From NCBI RefSeq assembly GCF_036227265.1, contig NZ_CP109446.1:1935501-1999500 (forward strand): a stretch of DNA of 64,000 nt, given 5' to 3'. This DNA is from Streptomyces sp. NBC_01476. Lineage in GTDB: Bacteria > Actinomycetota > Actinomycetes > Streptomycetales > Streptomycetaceae. This document shows positions 46,920 through 56,342 of the stretch, in pieces (position 1 is the first letter of the stretch; every line of letters begins with the position of its first letter). The notes beneath the pieces are model-generated. The model was given only the letters and a program-made list of their open reading frames with translations. It ran no database searches and was not told the DNA's origin. The position numbers and the translations under genes are program-made.

Positions 46920-47672
46920 CTAGGACGCCGGGATACGGAGGGCGGCCAGCACCGGGAGATGGTCGGTGGCGGCGGTGAGGTCCTCCCGGTCGATCCCGGG
47001 AAGCGCCAGCGGCACGCCCGCGCCGAGGACTTCGATCCCCGGGGAGGCGAACACCGCGTCGATGCGCTGATAGGGGCGCTGGGCGGAGGAGGTGAACTCA
47101 CCGCCCCACGGCTTGGTGGCCCAGGCGTCCTGGAGCAGGTCGGCCACCCGCGAGAACGCGCGGCCCTCGGGACGGTCGTTGAGGTCGCCGCCGGCCACGG
47201 CGTGCGGCTCGCCGAGCCCGGTGACCCGGTCGAGCAGCAGCCCCGCCTGTTCGTACCGCTCGGCTGCGTTGAGACTGAGGTGGGCGCTGAGCACCGAGAG
47301 CCGGGCACCGCCGATCCGCAGGACGGCGGTGGCGAAACCGCGCTGGTGGAGCCCCGGGGTGTGCGGGAGGAGGACGTCCTCCGTGCGCTCCACGTGGGCC
47401 CGCAGCGACGACAGGATCATCGGCCCCGCGGTGGTGGCCCCGCCGGTGACGTGGAAGAGGTCCGTCGCCCCGGCGAGCCGCGCGGCCGCCTTGCGCCAGC
47501 GGAAGAACCGCGGCGCCTCCTGGATCAGGACCAGGTCGGGGGCGCAGGCACGGATCACCCGGGCCAGCGCCGCCGTGTCGTCCCGCATGGAGCGGATGTT
47601 GTAACTCAGTACCCGAACGACCGCCGAGCCGTCGTGCTCGGTCGCCGAACCCGGCAGATCCTCCACCGTCAC
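46920..47672 (-). CDS. Endonuclease/exonuclease/phosphatase family protein
   Basis: EEP-superfamily hydrolase, 250 residues. VRVLSYNIRSMRDD (Asn), LVLIQEAPRF (Glu), LSVLSAHLSLN (His), AVAGGDLNDRPEG (Asp, Asn) and TDHLPVLAAL (Asp, His) supply the metal and catalytic residues. The substrate may be a nucleic acid, phosphoinositide or sphingomyelin-type lipid; unassigned. GTG 47672 chosen as TGGAG precedes it; the frame extends upstream into glk. The glk stop is 23 bp away, so cotranscription is likely. Confidence 0.85.
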   Translation of the reverse strand: MTVEDLPGSATEHDGSAVVRVLSYNIRSMRDDTAALARVIRACAPDLVLIQEAPRFFRWRKAAARLAGATDLFHVTGGATTAGPMILSSLRAHVERTEDVLLPHTPGLHQRGFATAVLRIGGARLSVLSAHLSLNAAERYEQAGLLLDRVTGLGEPHAVAGGDLNDRPEGRAFSRVADLLQDAWATKPWGGEFTSSAQRPYQRIDAVFASPGIEVLGAGVPLALPGIDREDLTAATDHLPVLAALRIPAS

Positions 47673-47695
47673 CCCGTCCGCTCCATCGCGTCCCG

Positions 47696-48637
47696 TCAGC
47701 CCTGCCGCGCCAGGTCCGCCGCTCCGACCAGTCCTGCCTTGCCGCCCAGCTGGGCCGCGAGCACCTGGGCGTGCGGCCGCCACTCCCCGCCGATCAGCCA
47801 GCGCCGGAACGACTTGCGGATCGGGTCGAGGACCAGTTCGCCCTCGTCCGACACCCCGCCGCCGACGATGAACGCGGAGGGGTCGAAGAGCGATGCCAGG
47901 TCGGCCAGGCCGGCGCCGGCCCAGCGGGCCAGCTCGCGGAACGAGTCGACGGCCACCGGGTCGCCCTGCCGGGCGGCGGCGCTGACATGCCGCCCTTCGA
48001 TGCCTTCCGGGGTGCCGTCACCGAGGGCGAGCAGCACCTCGGCGTTCTCCGGGGTGGCGTTGGCCCGCTGGCGTGCGTAGCGGACCAGGGCACGACCGGA
48101 AGCGTACTGCTCCCAGCAGCCCTGGCTGCCGCACCCGCAGAGCAGCCCGTCCGGGACCACCCGGATATGACCGAATTCGGCGGCGACTCCGAACCGGCCG
48201 CGGCGCAGCTTGTTGCCGATGATGATGCCGCCGCCGAGGCCGGTGCCCAGCGTGATGCAGATCACGTCGGAGTGGCCCTGTCCGGCACCGAAGCGGTACT
48301 CCCCCCAGGCCGCGGCGTTGGCGTCGTTCTCCACCACCACCGGGAGTTCCACGCGCTGTTCGACCTTGTCCTTGAGCGCTTCGTGCCGCCAGTTGATGTT
48401 CGGCGCGAAGAGGACGGTGGCGCGCTTGTCGTCGACGTAACCGGCGGCGCCGATGCCGACGGCCTCGATCTGGTGACCGGTGCTGACCTGGCGTACCGCC
48501 TCCACGATCGCGTCCACGACGCCTTCGGGAGTCGACGGAGTAGGCACCTTGACGGTCTCGAGAATCGAGCCTTCCTCGTCGACCACCCCGGCCGCGATCT
48601 TGGTGCCGCCGATGTCGACGCCGATGGTGAGTCCCAT
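47696..48637 (-). CDS. glk: ROK-family glucokinase
   Basis: Phosphorylates glucose with ATP; in streptomycetes this ROK kinase (GlkA type) is also needed for carbon catabolite repression. 313 residues. N-terminal DIGGTKIAAG (phosphate binding), VENDANAAAWGEY, TLGTGLGGGIIIG, HIRVVPDG and the ROK zinc motif CGCGSQGCWE. Start ATG 48637. It is upstream of the EEP gene. Confidence 0.95.
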   Translation of the reverse strand: MGLTIGVDIGGTKIAAGVVDEEGSILETVKVPTPSTPEGVVDAIVEAVRQVSTGHQIEAVGIGAAGYVDDKRATVLFAPNINWRHEALKDKVEQRVELPVVVENDANAAAWGEYRFGAGQGHSDVICITLGTGLGGGIIIGNKLRRGRFGVAAEFGHIRVVPDGLLCGCGSQGCWEQYASGRALVRYARQRANATPENAEVLLALGDGTPEGIEGRHVSAAARQGDPVAVDSFRELARWAGAGLADLASLFDPSAFIVGGGVSDEGELVLDPIRKSFRRWLIGGEWRPHAQVLAAQLGGKAGLVGAADLARQG

Positions 48638-48691
48638 GTGTCCCTCAGTTTTCGGTCGATCCCCGCTAAGAGAACCGTACCGGAGGAGGGG

Positions 48692-49096
48692 TCAGTCGAG
48701 GTCGATGTGTTCAGCGGTTGAACGCTTGGAGCTTCCGCCGGAGGTCCAGCGTGCCTCGGCCTGGGTCACCGCGGACCGGTATGCGGCCAGCAATTCGGCC
48801 CCGGCCGCGTTCAGATGATCGAAGAGGTCGGGGTTGCGCTCCACGATGGGTTCGACAACGGAACGCACCTGGGAGATGACACCCTGCGCGGCCATCTGCA
48901 CCGCGGGGTTGCGCAAGGTCGCCAGCCGGTCCGTGACGGCCTCTCCGACGGCCTCCGCGAGCCGGCGCAGCTCGTCGCCCGCGCTGCCCGGTCCCTGGCC
49001 CGCCTCGGTCCGCCGGCGGGCGTGCTCGGCGCGGATGTCCTCGGCGCTGGCCTTGGCCCACGCGTCGGCGTCGGGACGGTCCGTGGCTTCGCTCAT
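48692..49096 (-). CDS. DUF5304 family small protein
   Basis: Actinobacterial protein of unknown function, 134 residues, starting MSEATDRPDADAWAKASAEDIRAEH, rich in Ala/Glu helices (LRRLAEAVGEAVTDRLATLR). No membrane helix. It lies between glk and the ArsA-like gene on the same strand, with a 92-bp gap upstream. It may partner the ArsA-like ATPase; this is inference. Confidence 0.8.
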   Translation of the reverse strand: MSEATDRPDADAWAKASAEDIRAEHARRRTEAGQGPGSAGDELRRLAEAVGEAVTDRLATLRNPAVQMAAQGVISQVRSVVEPIVERNPDLFDHLNAAGAELLAAYRSAVTQAEARWTSGGSSKRSTAEHIDLD

Positions 49097-49188
49097 GATC
49101 GGCTCCAAACGGGGCGCTGAGGGTGTTTGCCGCTGTTTTTGCCTCGGCTCCTTCCGACGGTACCCCGAAGAGCGGCCGGGCGGACCGG

Positions 49189-50391
49189 TCAGCGGGGCCA
49201 CAGCTCCGGATCGGGGGTGAACCGCACCCGCAGGACGCCGTCCCGCAGCGCCGCGCCCGCCACCGTGCAGCGGCGCAGCGCGGACGGCAGCGGCACGATC
49301 CGGCGGAAGCCGCCCGCGTCCACCACGAGTTCGTCGCCGCGGCGGACCAGGTCCAGGCTGTCCCGGCCGGCGCCGGGCAGCGGCAGGGACCAGATGAACT
49401 GCCCCTGGTCGGCGAGGTGTTCATCCACCGTCCAGGGTTCGGCGGCCCGCGGCCCGGTCTCCGGCACGGGCAGCGCGAGTTCCACCGGGTCGTGCGGTTC
49501 GCGGCCGAGGTGCGGGAGTTCGAGCAGCGGTACGCCGTCGGCCGCGCACTGGCCGGCGAGCGCTTTGAGGTGGTCCTGCTGGTGGGCGGAGAGCCCGGCG
49601 AGGAACGGGTCCTGGGAGGTGGTCGGCAGCAGCCGGTTGGCGGTGACGGCGGCCAGCCGGTGGCCGTACAGCGCCAGGCCGGTCCTGGCGGTGGCCAGCG
49701 CCCGGGCCGCGGCCGGGCCGGGTTCGAGGACGACGGTCACGGCGGTGTCCTGGTGCTCGATCACCGCCTGCACGGCGGCGAGTTCGCGGTCGGCGCGGGC
49801 AGCGGCGTCGTAGGCCCACTCGGCGGGCATCGGGACGCCGGCGAGCTGGGCGAGCACCGGGCGCAGCGCGCGGGCGGCCTGCCGGTCGGCGGGCAGCAAC
49901 CGCCGGAGGTAGCGGCGCAGTTGCTCGGGCAGGGCGAGCAGTCCGACGGCCTCGCGGACCGGCGGCAGGTCCACCACGACCAGGTCCCAGTCCGAGGTCT
50001 CCCCGATGACCTGGGCCCGCCGCAGCGTCGTGAGCAGCGCCAGCGCGCCGGCCCCGGGCACCGGGGTCACCTCCTCGGGGTCCAGCGGGGCGGCCCCGAG
50101 CAGGCCGAGCAGGCTGCCGAGCCGGTCCTGGAGGTCCAGCAGGCCGTCCTGGAAGGCGGTGGCGGGGTCGGCGAGCGCGAGGTAGAGCCCGTCGGTCCCG
50201 GGTACCGCGCCCTCCTCGGCGAGCGGCCCGGCACCCGCGGCGGCCAGCAGTTCCGCCACGTCCTGCCGGTCACGGGTGAGCAGCAGGGTGCGGCTGCCGG
50301 TACGGGCGGCGGCCACCGCTGTCGCCGTGGCGACCGTCGTCCGGCCGGCCCCGGAGGTGCCGGTGATCAGCAGGGTGCGTACCGGTGTCAC
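49189..50391 (-). CDS. ArsA/GET3-like P-loop ATPase with altered Walker A
   Basis: 400-residue protein resembling ArsA/Get3 and mycobacterial Rv2184c. The P-loop reads GTSGAGRTT (11-19), with Arg17 where the deviant Walker A family normally has the catalytic Lys of GKTT. Switch-like LVVVDLPPVREAVGLL and the C-terminal alpha-crystallin-like beta segment (FIWSLPLPGAGRDSLDLVRRGDELVVDAGGFRR) are present. Start GTG 50391. It follows the SRPBCC gene by 3 bp, and such pairs recur in actinobacteria. Whether it hydrolyses ATP is unclear; it could be a binding-only scaffold. Confidence 0.85.
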   Translation of the reverse strand: MTPVRTLLITGTSGAGRTTVATATAVAAARTGSRTLLLTRDRQDVAELLAAAGAGPLAEEGAVPGTDGLYLALADPATAFQDGLLDLQDRLGSLLGLLGAAPLDPEEVTPVPGAGALALLTTLRRAQVIGETSDWDLVVVDLPPVREAVGLLALPEQLRRYLRRLLPADRQAARALRPVLAQLAGVPMPAEWAYDAAARADRELAAVQAVIEHQDTAVTVVLEPGPAAARALATARTGLALYGHRLAAVTANRLLPTTSQDPFLAGLSAHQQDHLKALAGQCAADGVPLLELPHLGREPHDPVELALPVPETGPRAAEPWTVDEHLADQGQFIWSLPLPGAGRDSLDLVRRGDELVVDAGGFRRIVPLPSALRRCTVAGAALRDGVLRVRFTPDPELWPR

Positions 50392-50394
50392 GCG

Positions 50395-50886
50395 TCAGGC
50401 CGACGTGCCGGTGTCGTCCGGCACGGCGGGCGCTGCGGCCGGCGCCGGGTCCGACTCCACCCGCTTCTTCAGGCCGGCGAGCGCGCGGTCGATGATGACC
50501 TTCTCCGCCTTGCGCTTGATCATGCCGAGCATGGGGATCTTGACGTCCACCGTGAGCTGGTACGTCACCTCGGTGCGGGTTCCGCCGTCGACCGGGGCGA
50601 GCGCGTAGGAGCCGTCCAGGGCGCGCAGCATCTGGGACTTCACCAGCGACCACTGCACCTCGTTGGCGCCGATCCAGCGGTACGCCAGGGTGTGGTCGTC
50701 CTTGATCGCGCCGGCGTCCAGCACCAGCCGGACCTGTTCGGCGCGGCCCGCGTCGTCGCGGCCCAGCACTTCCGCCTCTTTGACCTCCCCGGTCCATTCC
50801 GGGTAGCGGTCGAAGTCGGCGATGACCGCCATGACGGCTTCCGGCGCCGCTTCGATCGTGATGCTCGACCTCGTGTGTTCCGCCAT
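50395..50886 (-). CDS. SRPBCC (START-like) family protein
   Basis: Lipid-binding helix-grip protein, 163 residues, matching the Rv2185c group: RSSITIEAAPEAVMAVIADFDRYPEWTGEVKEAEVLG, with a hydrophobic cavity and a Pro-rich tail. The start at 50886 has GGAGGG 8 nt upstream. It is 3 bp from the ArsA-like gene and is likely its partner. A role in moving a lipid or polyketide intermediate is plausible but unproved. Confidence 0.88.
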   Translation of the reverse strand: MAEHTRSSITIEAAPEAVMAVIADFDRYPEWTGEVKEAEVLGRDDAGRAEQVRLVLDAGAIKDDHTLAYRWIGANEVQWSLVKSQMLRALDGSYALAPVDGGTRTEVTYQLTVDVKIPMLGMIKRKAEKVIIDRALAGLKKRVESDPAPAAAPAVPDDTGTSA

Positions 50887-50972
50887 CGCCGTGGCCCTCC
50901 GATGTGGTGCTGCTGGCTGCGGGTGAAGGCTATCGCGGCCGGAGCCGGGTGCCCGCACCGATCGGGCGCCGG

Positions 50973-51734
50973 TCACCACTCCAGGACCCACGGCGTGCGG
51001 GTGTGGTTGAAGTGGCCGACGTTGATGCACTCGGTGCGGCCGATCCGGGTCCGGCGCACCAGCGGCTGGTGCACATGGCCGAAGAGCGCGTACTTCGGCT
51101 GGGTCGCGCGGATCGCGTCGAGCAGTGCCTCGCTGCCGCGCTCGAAGCGGCGGGCGGTGGTGTCGTAGCACAGCTCCGGGACGGCCGGCGGGATGTGCGA
51201 GCAGAGCACGTCGACCCGGCCGAGGGCCGCCACCTTCGCGGCGTAGTCGGCGTCGTCGACCTCGTACGGGGTGCGCATCGGGGTGCGCAGACCGCCGCCG
51301 GCGAAGCCGAAGAGCCGGTCGCCGATCCGGGCGGTGGCGCCGTCCAGCACGGTGGTGCCCGGCTGGGCGTACTGCCCCCAGAGGCCGGGAATGTCGACAT
51401 TGCCGTAGGTGGCGTAGGTCGGGGTGGGGAAGGCGGCGAAGAGCTCGGCGTACTGCCGGCGGACCGCGGCCTCGATGAGGGTCCCGCGGTCGAGTCCTTT
51501 CCAGAGTTCCCGGTCGAGTTCGCGGGCCTCGTCGAAGCGGCGGGCGGTGCGCAGCTCCACCATCCGGTCGGCGTTCTCCACGCCGAACAGATCGGGGAAG
51601 ATCCCCCGCGAGTGGTCGCCGTAGTCCAGGAAGAGCACCAGGTCACCGAGGCAGACCAGGGCGTCGGCGCCCTCCCCGGCCCGGGCCAGCGCCTCGCTCG
51701 CACCATGGACGTCACTCACCACATGCACCCGCAT
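50973..51734 (-). CDS. Calcineurin-like metallophosphoesterase
   Basis: Predicted two-metal phosphoesterase, 253 residues: SDVHG (Asp, His), CLGDLVL, YGNVD, CSHIPP and FGHVHQ supply the metal ligands. Substrate unknown (a phosphodiester or cyclic nucleotide is possible). ATG 51734 is chosen; a GTG at 51743 adds three residues. It lies 86 bp upstream of the SRPBCC gene. Confidence 0.87.
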   Translation of the reverse strand: MRVHVVSDVHGASEALARAGEGADALVCLGDLVLFLDYGDHSRGIFPDLFGVENADRMVELRTARRFDEARELDRELWKGLDRGTLIEAAVRRQYAELFAAFPTPTYATYGNVDIPGLWGQYAQPGTTVLDGATARIGDRLFGFAGGGLRTPMRTPYEVDDADYAAKVAALGRVDVLCSHIPPAVPELCYDTTARRFERGSEALLDAIRATQPKYALFGHVHQPLVRRTRIGRTECINVGHFNHTRTPWVLEW

Positions 51735-51958
51735 GAACCCCACTTTATCGCCGCCCGGCGGGGATCCAGGGGGACGGCGGGCGGCCGAACCGGGGTCCCG
51801 CCAAGGGGGTTCAGCTGTTCCGGCGGCTCGGCCGGGTGTGTGATGCTGAAAACATCTGTTGTCGTCCCCTATCGCCGGAGCTTTACCGATGGGTAACGTC
51901 CACGCCGTCCATCACCTTCCCTCCGGGTGCGCCGTGGCACCGATGAGGAGTAGCCGCC

Positions 51959-53755
51959 TTGCGTGAGTTCAGCCTTCCGGCCCTGTACGAGGTCCCCGCG
52001 GACGGCAATCTGACGGACTTGATCCGCCGCAACGCCGCCCATCATCCGGACATCCCCGTCATCGGCCGCAAGGACGCCTCGGGCCGCTGGGAGGACGTCA
52101 CCGCGGCCCGTTTCCTGGCCGAGGTGCGCTCCGCCGCGCGCGGCCTGATCGCCTCCGGCGTGCAGCCGGGCGACCGGGTGGCCCTGATGTCCAGGACCCG
52201 CTACGAGTGGACGCTGCTGGACTTCGCGATCTGGAGCGCCGGGGCGGTCACCGTCCCGGTGTACGAGACGTCGTCGGCGTCCCAGGTGGAGTGGATCCTC
52301 GGCGACTCGGGCGCGGTGGCCGTGGTGGTCGAGGCGGAGCCGCACGAGCGGCTGGTGGAGTCGGTACGGGTCCGGCTGCCGCAGCTCAAGCACGTGTGGC
52401 GGATCGATGCCGGGGCGGTGGAGGCGCTGCGGGAGAGCGGCACCGACATCTCGGACGCGGTGCTCGACGAGCGTTCCGGGTACGCCGGCGCCGACTCGCC
52501 TGCCACCATCGTCTACACCTCGGGCACCACCGGCCGCCCCAAGGGCTGTGTGCTCAGCCACCGCAGCTTCTTCGCCGAGTGCGGCAACGTGGTGGAGCGG
52601 CTCGGTCCGCTCTTCACCACCGGCGAGAACTCGGTGCTGCTCTTCCTGCCGCTGGCCCATGTCTTCGGCCGGCTGGTGGAGGTGGCCGCGATGATGGCAC
52701 CGATCCGGCTCGGCCACGTACCCGACATCAAGAACCTCACCGGCGACCTGCAGTCGTTCCGGCCGACGCTGATCCTCGGGGTGCCGCGGGTCTTCGAGAA
52801 GGTCTACAACACCGCGCGGGCCACCGCCCAGGCGGGCGGCAAGGGCAGGATCTTCGACCGGGCGGCGGACACCGCCATCGCGTACAGCAAGGCGCTGGAC
52901 ACCCCGTCAGGTCCCTCGATACGGCTCAAGCTGACCCACCGCGTCTTCGACCGGCTGGTCTACAGCAAGCTGCGCGCGGTGCTCGGCGGCCGGGCCACCC
53001 ACGCGATCTCCGGCGGCGCCCCGCTGGGCGCGCGGCTGGGCCACTTCTACCGCGGCATCGGCTTCACGGTGCTGGAGGGGTACGGCCTCACCGAGTCCTG
53101 CGCGGCCGCCGCCTTCAACCCCTGGGACCGTACCAAGATCGGCACGGTCGGCCAGCCGCTGCCCGGCTCCACGGTCCGGATCGCCGACGACGGCGAGGTG
53201 CTGCTCTACGGCGAGCACCTGTTCACCGGCTACTGGAACAACGACGCGGCGACAGCGGAGGCCAAGGCGCACGGCTGGTTCCACACCGGCGACATCGGCG
53301 CGCTGGACGAGGACGGCTATCTGACCATCACCGGCCGGAAGAAGGAGATCATCGTGACGGCCGGCGGCAAGAACGTCGCCCCCGCGGTGATCGAGGACCG
53401 GATCCGGGCGCAGGCGCTGATCGCCGAGGCGATGGTGGTCGGTGACGGGCGGCCGTTCGTGGCCGCGCTGATCACGCTGGACGAGGAGTTCCTGCCGCAC
53501 TGGGCGGAGCAGCACGGCAAGTCCGGCCGCACGGTGGCCGAACTCGCCGGCGACCCCGATCTGCTGGCCGCCGTCCAGCACGCGGTGGACGAGGGCAACG
53601 CGGCGGTCTCGCAGGCCGAGTCGGTCCGCAAGTTCCGTATCCTGCCGACCCAGTTCACCGAGGAGTCGGGCCACCTCACCCCGTCGCTGAAGCTCAAGCG
53701 CAATGTCGTCCTGAAGGACTTCGCCCCCGAGATCGACGCGCTGTACGCGCGCTGA
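51959..53755 (+). CDS. Long-chain fatty acid-CoA ligase (FadD15 type)
   Basis: Activates fatty acids as CoA thioesters. 598 residues with TIVYTSGTTGRPKGCVLSH (AMP/P-loop), LEGYGLTESCAA, HTGDIGALDEDGYL, and GRKKEIIVTAGGKNVAP. Start TTG 51959 with AGGAG 9 nt upstream. In mycobacteria the neighbouring orthologue is fadD15 (Rv2187), here likewise beside a PimB-like gene. The gap to the phosphoesterase is 224 bp and no gene is seen. A GC hairpin at 53765-53786 follows. Confidence 0.93.
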   Translation: MREFSLPALYEVPADGNLTDLIRRNAAHHPDIPVIGRKDASGRWEDVTAARFLAEVRSAARGLIASGVQPGDRVALMSRTRYEWTLLDFAIWSAGAVTVPVYETSSASQVEWILGDSGAVAVVVEAEPHERLVESVRVRLPQLKHVWRIDAGAVEALRESGTDISDAVLDERSGYAGADSPATIVYTSGTTGRPKGCVLSHRSFFAECGNVVERLGPLFTTGENSVLLFLPLAHVFGRLVEVAAMMAPIRLGHVPDIKNLTGDLQSFRPTLILGVPRVFEKVYNTARATAQAGGKGRIFDRAADTAIAYSKALDTPSGPSIRLKLTHRVFDRLVYSKLRAVLGGRATHAISGGAPLGARLGHFYRGIGFTVLEGYGLTESCAAAAFNPWDRTKIGTVGQPLPGSTVRIADDGEVLLYGEHLFTGYWNNDAATAEAKAHGWFHTGDIGALDEDGYLTITGRKKEIIVTAGGKNVAPAVIEDRIRAQALIAEAMVVGDGRPFVAALITLDEEFLPHWAEQHGKSGRTVAELAGDPDLLAAVQHAVDEGNAAVSQAESVRKFRILPTQFTEESGHLTPSLKLKRNVVLKDFAPEIDALYAR

Positions 53756-53764
53756 GCGGGGCGC

Positions 53765-53786
53765 GGGGCGGGGCACCTGCCGCCCC
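53765..53786. terminator. Hairpin between fadD and the PimB-like gene
   Basis: GGGGCGG (53765-53771) pairs with CCGCCCC (53780-53786), 8-nt loop, in the 96-bp gap between convergent stops. Probable bidirectional terminator. Confidence 0.5.
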
Positions 53787-53851
53787 CTTCCCGCGGTGGC
53801 CGCCCGCGGCCCGGTGACCGCGGACGGCCCCCGGCCCCCTCGGGCGCCGCG

Positions 53852-54982
53852 TCAGAGCAGCCCCTTCAGCCGCTCGGCCAGCAGATCCCAGCGCCAGGAC
53901 TCCTCCACCCACAGCCGCCCGCGGCGCCCCATGCGCGCGCGCAGCTCCGGATCCCGGAGCAGCGTGCGGATGCGGTCCGCCGCCTGCCCGGGCGACCCGC
54001 CCCGCACCACCCACCCCGTCTCCCCGTCGAGCACCGCGTCGGGCGCCCCGCCGGAGTCACCCGCCACCACCGGCAGACCCGTCGCGGACGCCTCCAGGTA
54101 GACGATGCCGAGCCCCTCCACGTCCAGACCGCCGCGCCGGGTCCTGCAGGGCATCGCGAAGACGTCACCGGCGCCGTGGTGCGCGGGGAGTTCCGACCAG
54201 GGGACGGCCCCGGTGAAGCGGACCGCCGACATCACCCCGGTGTGCTCCGCGAGCTTCTCCAGTTCGCCGCGGTACGGCCCGTCGCCGACGATCAGCAGCG
54301 CCGCGTCCGGGAACTCCCGCAGGATCCGCGGCATCGCCAGGATCAGGGTGTCCTGGCCCTTCCGTGGCACCAGCCGCGAGACGCACACCACCACCGGCCG
54401 GTCGGCGAGGCCGAGCCGGGCCCGTACCACCGCGCCGCCCGACCCGGGGTGGAAGGTCTTCTCGTCGACGCCTGGCGGCAGTTGGACCATCCGGGCGGCG
54501 GCCTGCGCGGTCAGCGCGGGGGCGATCCGGGAGCGGGTGTACTCCCCCAGATAGGTGAGGGTGTCGGTGCCCTCGCCGATCCGGCGCAGCAGCGCGCGGC
54601 TCGCCGGCAGCCGCGCCCAGCCGGCCTCGTGGCCGTGGGTCGTGCCGACCAGCCGACGGGCGCCCGCCTTCCGCAGGGCCGGCGCCATCAGGCCGAGCGG
54701 GGCGGCGGCCCCGAACCACACCGAGGTGCACCCGTGTTCCCGCAGCAGTTCCGCGGCCCGGCGGGTCACCCGCGGGGTGGGCAGCAGCATCTTCGTACGG
54801 TCACGGACCACCGGGAACGGCTGCTCGGCGTCGAAGCGGGCGACCTCGGTGCCGTCCCGCCAGGTGGAGGCGTAGACCACGACCTGCCCCGGGTCCAGCC
54901 GCAGCGCCATGCTGTGCACGAAGGACTGGATGCCGCCGGGGCGGGGCGGGAAGTCGTTGGTCACGATCAGGGTCTTGTCCAT
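53852..54982 (-). CDS. GT4 glycosyltransferase (PimB'-like mannosyltransferase)
   Basis: Family 4 glycosyltransferase, 376 residues, with N-terminal LIVTNDFPPRPGGIQSFVHSMA, VVVCVSRLVPRKGQDTLI (nucleotide-sugar site), and the E-X7-E motif in EGLGIVYLEASATGLPVV. By similarity and place it resembles PimB' (Rv2188c), which adds the second mannose to phosphatidylinositol monomannoside; streptomycetes make PIM lipids. The ATG at 54982 begins directly at the family N-terminus. It is divergent from the GT87 gene. Confidence 0.9.
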   Translation of the reverse strand: MDKTLIVTNDFPPRPGGIQSFVHSMALRLDPGQVVVYASTWRDGTEVARFDAEQPFPVVRDRTKMLLPTPRVTRRAAELLREHGCTSVWFGAAAPLGLMAPALRKAGARRLVGTTHGHEAGWARLPASRALLRRIGEGTDTLTYLGEYTRSRIAPALTAQAAARMVQLPPGVDEKTFHPGSGGAVVRARLGLADRPVVVCVSRLVPRKGQDTLILAMPRILREFPDAALLIVGDGPYRGELEKLAEHTGVMSAVRFTGAVPWSELPAHHGAGDVFAMPCRTRRGGLDVEGLGIVYLEASATGLPVVAGDSGGAPDAVLDGETGWVVRGGSPGQAADRIRTLLRDPELRARMGRRGRLWVEESWRWDLLAERLKGLL

Positions 54983-55077
54983 CGACGCCGACAGTACCCC
55001 CGCGGGCCGGTGGGCGGCGTTCACCCGGGTGGCGGCGCGGGTCGCGTCCGTCCGCCGGTCGGGCGACCGTTGGCATC

Positions 55078-56331
55078 ATGATGAATAGTGTGAAAAGCAC
55101 CCATATCAGCAACCCGGTCTCGGCTCTTGCCGTGTGGGCCGTCACCCGTGGCGTACTGCTGCTCTTCGTCTTCCAGGTGGCCCGCTTCCCCGGGCAGGTG
55201 ATCCTGCACGACGTCTCCGACGTGTACGAGAGCTGGTATCCCGTACTGCGCGGGGGTGCCTTTCCGGCGCACGACGTGACCTGGCAGTACCCGCCCGGGG
55301 CGGCCGCGGTGATGGTGGCGCCGGGCGCGGTGCCCTTCCTCGGATACACCTCGGCGTTCTTCTGCCTGGCGCTGCTCGCGGACGCGGTGGTGCTGGGCGC
55401 GCTGCTGCGGGACGCGCGGGGGTCGGGGCGGCTGACCGGGGTGTGGGTGTGGGTCGCCGGTGTGGCCGTCGGCGGTCCGATCGTCTATGCCCGCTACGAC
55501 GTGATGGTGACCGCGGTGGGCGTGGCGGCACTGCTCCTCCTGCGGCGCCGCCCGGCGGTCGCGGGGGTGCTCGCGGGGGTGGGCGCGCTGCTCAAGGTGT
55601 GGCCGGTGCTGCTGCTGATCGGGGCGCCGCGGGGGCGGGCGGTGCGGCGCGCCTGGCTGTCGGGGGCGGCCACGGTGGGCCTGGGCACCGCGCTCTTCGC
55701 CGCGACCATGCCGGGGGCCTTCTCCTTCCTCACCTTCCAGCGCGACCGGGGCACGGAGGTGGAGTCGCTGGGGGCGATGGTCTTCCACGTGGGGCGGCAC
55801 CTCGGCTGGCACGGCCGGTCCACGATGCACTACGGCTCGGTGGAGTTCCTCGGCCCGCACGTCCATCTGGTGAGCGCGGCGGCGCTGGGGCTGAGCGTGC
55901 TGGCCTTCGGCTGGCTGCTGTGGTGGCGGCTGCGGGCCGTCACGTTCACGCCGTCCACCCCGTACGACGCGGCGTTCGCGGCGCTGCTGCTCTTCACCAC
56001 GACCTCCCGGGTGATCAGCCCGCAGTACATGGTGTGGCTGATCGGGGCCGGCGCGGTCTGCGTCACCCTGCGGGGCACCGTCCAGCGGCTGCCGGTCCAG
56101 CTCACCTTGCTGGCGACGCTCTTCACGACCCTGGAGTTCCCCGTCTTCTTCAGCCACGTGACCCGCAGTGACCTCTGGGGCCTGCTGCTGCTCTCGGTCC
56201 GCAACGGTCTGCTGGTGGCCGCCTCGCTGATCGCCTGCCGCCGTCTCTGGCTGGCCACGGTGCCGCGCCGGGGACTCGCCGCCGAGCGGACCGGGCGTGC
56301 CGCCCAGGTCCCGCAGACGGTCCGTTCCTGA
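55078..56331 (+). CDS. GT87-type polyprenol-linked mannosyltransferase
   Basis: Integral membrane protein of 417 residues with about ten helices and the GT87/DUF2029 features: VYESWYPVLRGGAFP (acidic loop after the first helix), WQYPPGAAAVM, and RYDVMVTAVGVAALLLLRRRP. Such enzymes use polyprenyl-phosphomannose to extend lipomannan-type glycans outside; Rv2181 is a mycobacterial example. Two starts, ATG 55078 and 55081. It faces the M48 protease gene across tandem repeats. Confidence 0.88.
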   Translation: MMNSVKSTHISNPVSALAVWAVTRGVLLLFVFQVARFPGQVILHDVSDVYESWYPVLRGGAFPAHDVTWQYPPGAAAVMVAPGAVPFLGYTSAFFCLALLADAVVLGALLRDARGSGRLTGVWVWVAGVAVGGPIVYARYDVMVTAVGVAALLLLRRRPAVAGVLAGVGALLKVWPVLLLIGAPRGRAVRRAWLSGAATVGLGTALFAATMPGAFSFLTFQRDRGTEVESLGAMVFHVGRHLGWHGRSTMHYGSVEFLGPHVHLVSAAALGLSVLAFGWLLWWRLRAVTFTPSTPYDAAFAALLLFTTTSRVISPQYMVWLIGAGAVCVTLRGTVQRLPVQLTLLATLFTTLEFPVFFSHVTRSDLWGLLLLSVRNGLLVAASLIACRRLWLATVPRRGLAAERTGRAAQVPQTVRS

Positions 56332-56342
56332 CGGCCGGCCCG

